A stretch of 11,572 bases of DNA, taken from assembly GCA_937902445.1 (NCBI GenBank), contig CALELJ010000128.1, positions 1-11,572 of the forward strand. Direction: 5' to 3'. Shown here one piece after another: positions 5,991-11,572 of the stretch. Under the pieces are notes generated by a model that had not been told where the DNA came from, searched no databases, and saw nothing but the letters and a program-made list of their open reading frames with translations. This DNA is from an uncultured Treponema sp. (GTDB lineage Bacteria > Spirochaetota > Spirochaetia > Treponematales > Treponemataceae). A program made the position numbers and the translations under genes. Numbering within the stretch: position 1 is the stretch's first letter; each line of letters starts with the position of its first letter.

Positions 5991-8900
5991 TTAGTTGGTC
6001 CACACATCAGTAACTTTCGGAGTATCCTTCAGTGACTGTATGAAATCGTCGCTGTGTGACACGTTCAGCTGGGCGTTGGCCTTTACTATGTAGTTTCTTC
6101 CGTTGATGTTGTCCAGATGAAAGTAAACAAGACAGTTGCCGTTCCCCTGTTCCCCAAAAATCAGGTCCTTGAGACCTGCGATTTCCTTTACCTTGTCAAA
6201 GCCGCTTTCAAGCTGGATGTGTACTTCCGAAATTGAACGCTGCTGAAGGCTGTTGATGTCCTCTATGGAATCAATCAGAAGGCTAGGGCTTTCTCTTGGT
6301 TCCGCCGGTGTACCCATGTCGACTTTTCCACGGAACGCATAAACACCCTCGTTTTGAATTTTGTCCTTCAGCTGTTCCCAGGTCTTTGGAAAGAAAGTCA
6401 CGTCGATGGAACCTTTGAAGTCATCAAGTTTAGCAAAGGCCATTGGTGCACCTTTCTTTGTCATGATGGTACGGATGTTGCTTATCATGCCGACTGCAGT
6501 GTAGGTTGTCCCCGTGTTGCGAGCCCATCGGTTTCCACCGCTTGCCTCCTGTGCAGCCTTTTCTGCCAGTGCTACTTTTCCCGCACGCATGATGTTCTCG
6601 CTGTTTACAGTCGAACATTTTTCAATGACACTTCTCCATTCATCGAGAGGATGTCCTGAAACAAAGCATCCAATGAGTTCCTTTTCCATGTTGAGGAGGG
6701 CCATTTTTGGCATCTCTTCCACTTTTTCAAACTTGAAATCTGCGAATTCCTTTATACCTGCATCCTCAAAAAGACTTACCTGGCCGTAGGATGCTTCCGC
6801 AATTTTCTTTTCCTCGTAGGCAATGGCGGCTTCATAGTTTGCAAGAAGAGTTGCCCTGTTCTGGTCGAGTTTGTCAAAGCCGCCGGTCTGTATGAGGACT
6901 TCAATAGCCTTTTTGTTGACCAGCTGTTTCGGCGCGCGTTTTTCTCCGGTTTCTTCGTCAGTGCCCGAATCGCGAAGCTTGAGACAGCGGTCAAGAAAGT
7001 CGATGAAGCTGGTGAATGGACCGTTTTCCTTGCGTTCCCTGACGATGGCGGCGGCGGCTCCCGTACCCATGCCCTTGATTCCGCGTAGACCGAATACGAT
7101 TCTTCCGTCTACTACGTCAAAGTTTATGTCGGAACGGTTTACATCAGGTGCATCAACAGGAACACCCATCTTGCGTGCTTCTTCTATATAGAAAGGAAGT
7201 CCGTCTGTTGTTGTGATTTCATTTGTAAGGTTTGCTGCCATGAATTCAGCAGGGTAGTGGCACTTGAGCCATCCCGTGCGGTAAGCAAGGACTGTGTAGG
7301 CTGCGGCATGTGACTTGTTGAAACCGTATCCTGCAAACGGAACCATGATTTCAAAAATGTCTTCCGCATGTTCCGTAGTGAATCCTTCTTTTAGAGCGCC
7401 TTCAACAAATTCCTTTTTCTTTCCCATGAGGACTTCTGGCTTCTTCTTACCCATGGCACGTCGCAGCATGTCGGCACCACCAAGGGAGAATCCGGCGATC
7501 TTCTGGGAAACCTGCATGACCTGTTCCTGGTAGACCATGATTCCGTAGGTTTCCTTGAGGATTCCTTCAAGACACGGGTCAGGATAGTTTATTTTGGCAG
7601 GGTCTTTTTTTCCTTCAACAAAGTTTGGGATGTATGCCATAGGTCCCGGTCGGTAAAGGGCGTTCATTGCGACAAGGTCATCAAGGCAGTTTGGCTGAAG
7701 GGCTTTCATCCATTTCTGCATTCCCGGAGATTCAAACTGGAAGATGGCGACGGTCTCACCGCGGGCAAACATCTCAAAGGTTTCCCTGTCGTCTTCAGGA
7801 ATTTCTCTTGTGTTGATGGGCTTTGCACCTTCCGGAAGATGGCTGTTGATGATGTCCTCAGTATAGCGGATCAATGAAAGTGTCTTCAGACCAAGGTAGT
7901 CGAATTTGACAAGACCGCAAGGTTCTATGATGTCCATGGTGTACTGAACGGCGGTCTTCATTTTTCCGTCGGCATCGGTGATTGCAAAAACAGGTGCCCA
8001 GTCAGGAAGGGCTGTGAGTCCGATGACCATTCCCGAAGCATGGAGTCCAGTGTTTCTGATACAGCCTTCAAGTTTCATGGCAAGTTCAAAAAGTTTTGTG
8101 AATCTTGGGTCGTCCTTGTATGGAATCAGCTGTCCGCCGTCAGGCATTTTTTCCGTAGGCGGATTGAAGCAGTCCTTGAGTTTTGCTTTTGGGCTGTCAG
8201 GTACGCATTTTTTCAGCATGTTTACGTCTGAAAGGGGAATGTTCAGGATTCGGCCGACGTCTGCGATTACGTTCTTTGGTTTCAATGTACCGAAAGTGAC
8301 AATGTGTCCAACCTGGCTTTCTCCGTAAAGGTCTCTCGTGTGCTGGATGATCTCCTGTCGAAAGTCGAAGTCCATGTCGATATCAAAGTCCGGCATGGAA
8401 ACGCGTTCTGGATTGAGGAATCGTTCAAAAATCAATTTAAAGCGGAACGGGTCGATGTCCGTGATTCCCATGGAATATGCAACAAGGGAACCTGCTCCGG
8501 AACCACGTCCTGGTCCGATAGGAATGTAGTGCTTTGGCTTGTCGTGGATGTTGTCGTAAAGGGATTTAGACCAGTTGATGAATTCCCAGACGATAAGGAA
8601 GTAGCCGGAAAATCCCATGCCGAAAATGATGCCAAGTTCGTATTCGCACCTCATGCGGATTTCTTTTGTGATCTCAGGATAGCGCTTGCGGAGTCCCTCT
8701 TCGACAATATGGCGCATGTAGTCGTCCTGATTCTGGGTGTAGTCCTCGTGCTTCTGGAATTCCTTTGGAAGCTCAAAGCGGGGAAGGGTGCCCTTGAGTT
8801 CCGGCGTAGAATACTGATGGATCGTAAGGTCACACATGGATGCGATCTTAAGGGTATTGTCCATGGCTTCCTTGATGACGCCCTCATCGATTCCCGGGAT

Positions 8901-9728
8901 TCCAGAAAGAACTTTTTCCATTTCTTTATCTGACTTGAGGTACCATTCAGGTCCACCCATTGGAGGAGTTTCGCTAAGAAGCTTTTTGTGTCCGATGGCG
9001 ACAAGTGCGTTCTGTGCTTCGGCATCTTCTTTATTGGCATAGTGAATGTCGTTTGTAAGCACAAGTCCGATTCCAAGGTCACGGGCAAGCTTTACAAGTT
9101 TTGGCGCAACTTCAATCTGGTCCTCAAGGCCGTGGTTCTGGAGTTCTATATAGTAGTTTTCAGCTCCAAAAAGGTCCCGGTATTTTTTTGCAACTTCATA
9201 GGCTTCCTCATCACGTCCGTTCATCAGCAGCTGTGGAATTTCTCCCTGGATACAGGCGGAACAGCATATCAGGCCCTCGTGGTATTTTTCGAGAAGCTCA
9301 AAGTCGATGCGGGGTTTGAAATAGAAACCGTCAGTGAATGCTATTGATGAAAGCCAGCTCATGTTCTTGTAGCCGGTCTGGTTCTTGCATAGAAGTATCA
9401 GATGGAAGTATTTTCCGTGCTTTCCGTTTCTTCCGTATGGAATGAGATTCTGCTCTTTATGGCTTCCGTAGGCAACGTAGAATTCCTCACCGACAATAGG
9501 ATTGATTCCGTTTACATGGCACAGCTTTTCAAAGTTCAGTGCACCGAACATGTTTCCATGGTCAGTAAGCGCAAGTGCCTTCATGTTCAGGGATTTTGCC
9601 TTTGCCACAAGGGTGTCGATTTTTGAACATCCATCCAGAAGGGAATAATCCGAGTGTACGTGAAGGTGAACAAATCTGCTTTCCGGAGTTCCTTCCGGGG
9701 CCGGGTCGAATACGTGATAGTCTGCCAT
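5991..9728 (-). CDS. dnaE: DNA polymerase III alpha subunit
   Basis: DnaE is the catalytic subunit of the replicative polymerase. The 1245-residue protein starts with a PHP domain (about 19-300) that keeps all nine metal-binding positions (H23, H25, D32, H57, E82, H109, C159, D227, H229). The polymerase core holds PGRGSGAGSLVAY (about 405-417) and the catalytic aspartates D446, D448 (PDFDID) and about D609 (KFDYLGL). YRPGPM and GYGFNKSHAAAY are also present. The helix-hairpin-helix is at about 878-890, the beta-clamp motif QVSLF at about 982-986, and the OB fold at about 1075-1140. The ATG at 9728 is the only start before the PHP domain. No Shine-Dalgarno sequence precedes it; a TATATT box lies 6 nt upstream. 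It is divergent from the small membrane-protein gene. The repeats downstream separate it from yggT. Confidence 0.98.
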   Translation of the reverse strand: MADYHVFDPAPEGTPESRFVHLHVHSDYSLLDGCSKIDTLVAKAKSLNMKALALTDHGNMFGALNFEKLCHVNGINPIVGEEFYVAYGSHKEQNLIPYGRNGKHGKYFHLILLCKNQTGYKNMSWLSSIAFTDGFYFKPRIDFELLEKYHEGLICCSACIQGEIPQLLMNGRDEEAYEVAKKYRDLFGAENYYIELQNHGLEDQIEVAPKLVKLARDLGIGLVLTNDIHYANKEDAEAQNALVAIGHKKLLSETPPMGGPEWYLKSDKEMEKVLSGIPGIDEGVIKEAMDNTLKIASMCDLTIHQYSTPELKGTLPRFELPKEFQKHEDYTQNQDDYMRHIVEEGLRKRYPEITKEIRMRCEYELGIIFGMGFSGYFLIVWEFINWSKSLYDNIHDKPKHYIPIGPGRGSGAGSLVAYSMGITDIDPFRFKLIFERFLNPERVSMPDFDIDMDFDFRQEIIQHTRDLYGESQVGHIVTFGTLKPKNVIADVGRILNIPLSDVNMLKKCVPDSPKAKLKDCFNPPTEKMPDGGQLIPYKDDPRFTKLFELAMKLEGCIRNTGLHASGMVIGLTALPDWAPVFAITDADGKMKTAVQYTMDIIEPCGLVKFDYLGLKTLSLIRYTEDIINSHLPEGAKPINTREIPEDDRETFEMFARGETVAIFQFESPGMQKWMKALQPNCLDDLVAMNALYRPGPMAYIPNFVEGKKDPAKINYPDPCLEGILKETYGIMVYQEQVMQVSQKIAGFSLGGADMLRRAMGKKKPEVLMGKKKEFVEGALKEGFTTEHAEDIFEIMVPFAGYGFNKSHAAAYTVLAYRTGWLKCHYPAEFMAANLTNEITTTDGLPFYIEEARKMGVPVDAPDVNRSDINFDVVDGRIVFGLRGIKGMGTGAAAAIVRERKENGPFTSFIDFLDRCLKLRDSGTDEETGEKRAPKQLVNKKAIEVLIQTGGFDKLDQNRATLLANYEAAIAYEEKKIAEASYGQVSLFEDAGIKEFADFKFEKVEEMPKMALLNMEKELIGCFVSGHPLDEWRSVIEKCSTVNSENIMRAGKVALAEKAAQEASGGNRWARNTGTTYTAVGMISNIRTIMTKKGAPMAFAKLDDFKGSIDVTFFPKTWEQLKDKIQNEGVYAFRGKVDMGTPAEPRESPSLLIDSIEDINSLQQRSISEVHIQLESGFDKVKEIAGLKDLIFGEQGNGNCLVYFHLDNINGRNYIVKANAQLNVSHSDDFIQSLKDTPKVTDVWTN

Positions 9729-9742
9729 GGGTATAATATAGA
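9729..9742. promoter_or_regulatory. Divergent promoter between dnaE and small ORF
   Basis: The 14 bp between the dnaE ATG (9728, minus) and the first in-frame ATG of the rightward gene (9743) contain TATAATATA (9732-9740). On the plus strand TATAAT is a perfect -10 box. On the minus strand TATATT (9740-9735) is a 5/6 box. I see no convincing -35 element on either side. A short dyad TTTTG-G-CAAAA lies at 9746-9756 and could bind a regulator. Transcription would start at about 9744 rightward and about 9728 leftward. Confidence 0.5.
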
Positions 9743-9802
9743 ATGTTTTGGCAAAATATGCTATCTTGTATGAAATTACATTTTATTCAGAGGTTTATGA
9801 CT

Positions 9803-10033
9803 ATGGTATCACTTATTGTTGGCGTAGTTCTTATCGGTTTTTGTGTTTTCGCATGTCTTCCAAACGGACTTGCCTGGAGTTCCGATGTAATCAACTTTCT
9901 CAAGGGCTTTGCTCCTGCCTTCGCTGCTTTCTGCGGTCTCGTTTCGGTTTTCATCGGATTTGCAGACATTAAGGACAAGAAAGAAGCTAAAAAGGAAGAG
10001 CTTGCCGCAAAAAAGGCGGAAGAAAATAAATAA
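9803..10033 (+). CDS. Small two-helix membrane protein, unknown function
   Basis: I do not recognise a named family. The 76-residue protein has a hydrophobic segment at about 2-18 (VSLIVGVVLIGFCVFAC), a short polar loop (LPNGLAWSSD) and a second hydrophobic segment (about 33-54, GFAPAFAAFCGLVSVFIGF). A highly charged lysine/glutamate tail of some 22 residues (KDKKEAKKEELAAKKAEENK) is probably cytoplasmic by the positive-inside rule. The frame opens at an ATG at 9743 and also has ATGs at 9758, 9770 and 9797. I prefer 9803 because AGAGG (9789-9793) is 9 nt before it and the hydrophobic helix starts there; 9797 (3-nt spacing) is the main alternative. It stands alone between a divergent promoter and a terminator. 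Confidence 0.65.
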   Translation: MVSLIVGVVLIGFCVFACLPNGLAWSSDVINFLKGFAPAFAAFCGLVSVFIGFADIKDKKEAKKEELAAKKAEENK

Positions 10034-10034
10034 C

Positions 10035-10083
10035 CATCATTCCATGAATTTCCTTAAATTCAATTGACGCATGATGTTTTTTT
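10035..10083 (+). terminator. Composite terminator after the small membrane gene
   Basis: An outer pair CATCAT (10035-10040) / ATGATG (10071-10076) encloses an inner perfect stem TGAATTT (10045-10051) / AAATTCA (10056-10062) with a CCTT loop. Seven T follow (10077-10083). The stem is AT-rich, so its strength is uncertain. The -35 box of the next promoter lies inside it. Confidence 0.5.
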
Positions 10084-10093
10084 GTGGTATATT
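10064..10093 (+). promoter_or_regulatory. Promoter of rplM-rpsI operon
   Basis: TTGACG (10064-10069), an 18-bp spacer and TATATT (10088-10093) give 5/6 matches at both boxes. A TGG immediately before the -10 box makes it an extended -10 promoter. Transcription should start near 10100. Confidence 0.7.
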
Positions 10094-10099
10094 TTCGTA

Positions 10100-10187
10100 C
10101 CCCGTAAAATAATGGCAACCGCTCATTGCCAATGTTCGAAGCTGGATGCAAAGTGGAGAACGAAACTTTTATTTGAAGGTAAATTAA
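10100..10187 (+). promoter_or_regulatory. Structured 5' leader of rplM
   Basis: The roughly 88-nt untranslated leader contains a 6-bp hairpin TGGCAA (10113-10118) / TTGCCA (10126-10131) with loop CCGCTCA. A weaker longer-range pairing follows (GTTC 10134-10137 with GAAC 10158-10161). The ribosome binding site GAAGG (10175-10179) lies downstream, 8 nt before the ATG. L13 leaders that control rplM-rpsI are known in Firmicutes; whether this is a spirochaete counterpart is inference. Confidence 0.35.
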
Positions 10188-10616
10188 ATGAAAACTATTT
10201 TTGCAAAGAATGCTGAAGTAAAGAATGACTGGTATGTCATCGATGCAGCAGGAAAGACACTTGGTCGTGTAGCAGCAGTAGCAGCTTCTGTTCTTCGTGG
10301 AAAGAACAAGCCATCTTACACACCTAACTCAATTTGTGGTGATTTCGTTGTTATCATCAACGCAGACAAGATCCAGGTAACAGGAAACAAGCCAGAAGGA
10401 ATGCTCTATCGCCACTATACTGGTTTCGTACGTGGTCTCCGTTCATACTCATTCAATGAACTTCTTGCAAAGCACCCAACAGAACCTCTTAGAAGAACAA
10501 TCTGGGGAATGCTTCCACACAATCGTCTTGGCCGCAAGATCATCGGTAACTTGAAGATCTACGCAGGTGCTGAACACCCACATGCAGCACAGAACCCACA
10601 GCCACTTGAAGTGTAA
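10188..10616 (+). CDS. rplM: 50S ribosomal protein L13
   Basis: L13 is an early-assembly protein of the large ribosomal subunit that binds 23S rRNA. The 142 residues match the family throughout. The features are WYVIDAAGKTLGRVA (about 15-29), LRGKNKPSYTP, GDFVVIINADKIQVTGNK (about 51-68), YRHYTGFVRGLRS and the highly conserved RTIWGMLPHNRLGR (about 104-117). It ends with the usual KIYAGAEHPHAAQNPQPLEV. The length is normal (E. coli 142). The start is supported by GAAGG 8 nt upstream. It heads an operon with rpsI, 12 nt downstream. Codon use is strongly biased to GCA, GTA and CTT, as expected for high expression. Confidence 0.98.
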   Translation: MKTIFAKNAEVKNDWYVIDAAGKTLGRVAAVAASVLRGKNKPSYTPNSICGDFVVIINADKIQVTGNKPEGMLYRHYTGFVRGLRSYSFNELLAKHPTEPLRRTIWGMLPHNRLGRKIIGNLKIYAGAEHPHAAQNPQPLEV

Positions 10617-10628
10617 TAGGAGTCTATC

Positions 10629-11021
10629 ATGGTAAAGAATCTTGCAATTGGAACAGGAAGAAGAAAGACAGCTGTTGCTCGCGTTTTCTTGCGCGATGGC
10701 TCAGGTAAGATCGTTGTAAACGGAAAGGATGTTAAGGAATACTTCGCTACAGAATCACAGGTTCGTGTTCTCAGCCAGCCACTCCTCGTAACATCTAACG
10801 CTAATAAGTTTGACATCCTCATCAACGTATTTGGTGGTGGTCTCAACGGACAGGCAGCTGCTTGTTTACATGGAATCTCTCGTGCATTAGTACAGATTGA
10901 TGAAGATGCTCGTACAGCTCTTAAAGCTAACGGATACCTCACTCGCGATTCTCGTATGGTAGAACGCAAGAAGTACGGTCAGCGTGGTGCTCGCCGCAGA
11001 TTCCAGTTCTCTAAGCGCTAA
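10629..11021 (+). CDS. rpsI: 30S ribosomal protein S9
   Basis: S9 is a head protein of the small ribosomal subunit whose C-terminal tail reaches the P-site tRNA. The 130-residue protein shows GTGRRKTAVARVFLRDGSGK (about 8-27), the conserved FGGGLNGQAAACLHGISRAL segment (about 77-96), and YLTRDSRMVERKKYGQRGARRRFQFSKR at the end. The final KR that contacts tRNA is intact. AGGAG at 10618-10622 sits 6 nt before the ATG. The 12-nt gap after rplM is the standard L13-S9 operon arrangement. recX follows after 24 nt with no terminator between, so it is probably the third gene of the transcript. Confidence 0.98.
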   Translation: MVKNLAIGTGRRKTAVARVFLRDGSGKIVVNGKDVKEYFATESQVRVLSQPLLVTSNANKFDILINVFGGGLNGQAAACLHGISRALVQIDEDARTALKANGYLTRDSRMVERKKYGQRGARRRFQFSKR

Positions 11022-11045
11022 ACTTATATCTACATACAGTTTCGA

Positions 11046-11572
11046 ATGCTTATTCGAGAGATGGTGCAGACTTTGCACGGTGTATATGAAATTACTCCGG
11101 ACGCAGGGTCTGCATTTTTTTTGCGCAAAGAATATCTTTCCCTTGTAGATCCTGAACGCATTTGTTCCGGGGCTCAATTCGACGATGAGGAGACGGCGGA
11201 CATCCTCAATGCGGCCCTGGTCTACAGCGCAGAATTTGCCGCCATGACCTACCTTGCCCGTGCAGAACACTGCCGAGCAGCCTTAACCCAGAAACTTCTA
11301 AAAAAGCAGATTGACAGAAAAGCCATCGATCTTGCCCTGGATTATCTTGAAAGTGTACATTATCTTGATGACGAACGCTTTGCCGGCGCTTGGCTTAGAA
11401 CCCGTTCCATCGATCATGCAGAAGGCAGGATACGCCTTGCCGCAGAACTTGCCAGCCGTGGCGTCGACCGAAATGCCGCAAAGAAAGCCCTGGATGAATT
11501 TTTTGATGAGCATGACCAGATGGAAATCTGCCGCCGTGCCTTAAAGAAAGTGCAGGTGTTGAAAAAAGATCC
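11046..11572 (+). CDS. recX: RecX-family regulatory protein (3' end off window)
   Basis: RecX binds RecA filaments and limits or tunes recombinase activity. The 175 residues visible run to the window edge without a stop. They contain the three-helix repeats of the family: AAMTYLARAEHCRAALTQKL (about 65-84), ALDYLESVHYLDDERFAGAW (about 97-116, the most diagnostic motif) and a region with RIRLAAELASRGVDRNAAKKAL (about 128-149). The first 55 residues (MLIREMVQTLHGVYEITPDAGSAFFLRK) are a variable N-terminal extension typical of RecX. No Shine-Dalgarno sequence precedes the ATG at 11046; an ATG at 11061 is an alternative. The frame is the same as rpsI and is open from its stop codon. recA is not in this window. 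Confidence 0.88.
   Translation, partial: MLIREMVQTLHGVYEITPDAGSAFFLRKEYLSLVDPERICSGAQFDDEETADILNAALVYSAEFAAMTYLARAEHCRAALTQKLLKKQIDRKAIDLALDYLESVHYLDDERFAGAWLRTRSIDHAEGRIRLAAELASRGVDRNAAKKALDEFFDEHDQMEICRRALKKVQVLKKD

Noticed and set aside
8304..8933. Plus-strand frame of 209 codons inside dnaE
   Set aside because: It is antisense to conserved DnaE polymerase motifs and has no recognisable protein features.
9748..9776. Promoter with TTGGCA at 9748-9753 for the small membrane gene
   Set aside because: No acceptable -10 box lies 16-18 bp downstream; TATAAT at 9732 is the better candidate.
11298..11513. Frames of about 70 codons near the right edge on both strands
   Set aside because: They overlap the recX reading frame, which carries diagnostic RecX motifs.

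Overview
The window looks like a chromosomal core segment from a spirochaete, most probably a host-associated Treponema. This rests on recognition of the protein families and on a groES next to an RpoD-like sigma gene with no groEL. It is an inference, not a database result. Nearly all genes are conserved housekeeping genes. I found no CRISPR array, transposase, phage gene, tRNA or rRNA, and no new multi-gene system.

Left part, plus strand (1-2797): the 3' part of a tetratricopeptide-repeat (TPR) protein gene, then groES with its own promoter and a pair of terminator-like hairpins, then a 283-residue group 2 sigma-70 factor. Middle part, minus strand (2768-9728): dnaE (replicative DNA polymerase III alpha) is followed by a 367-bp spacer full of structured repeats, then a YggT-family membrane protein and recG. 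The last two are separated by 3 nt and probably co-transcribed. recG ends 30 bp inside the 3' end of the sigma gene, tail to tail. Right part, plus strand (9743-11572): a small two-helix membrane protein is divergent from dnaE. Then come a terminator, a strong promoter with an 88-nt leader, rplM and rpsI (ribosomal proteins L13 and S9), and recX running off the right edge.

In function, the window mixes replication and recombination (dnaE, recG, recX), protein folding (groES), transcription (sigma factor) and translation (rplM, rpsI). The groES, rplM and rpsI genes favour codons such as GCA, GTA, ACA and GGA. The TPR, recG, dnaE and recX genes use more GCC, CTT and GGC. This is what strong expression of the first set would predict.

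The least ordinary stretches are non-coding. (1) The dnaE-yggT spacer holds three copies of a two-hairpin repeat, with a GC-rich inverted pair between copies 1 and 2. (2) Only 14 bp separate the dnaE start codon from the nearest in-frame ATG of the divergent gene, and -10-like boxes overlap there. (3) dnaE and yggT both have a TATATT box exactly 6 nt before an ATG that lacks a Shine-Dalgarno sequence, which suggests leaderless mRNAs. (4) The sigma gene has a promoter that can be read as sigma-54 or sigma-70. (5) The rplM leader may be an autoregulatory RNA.
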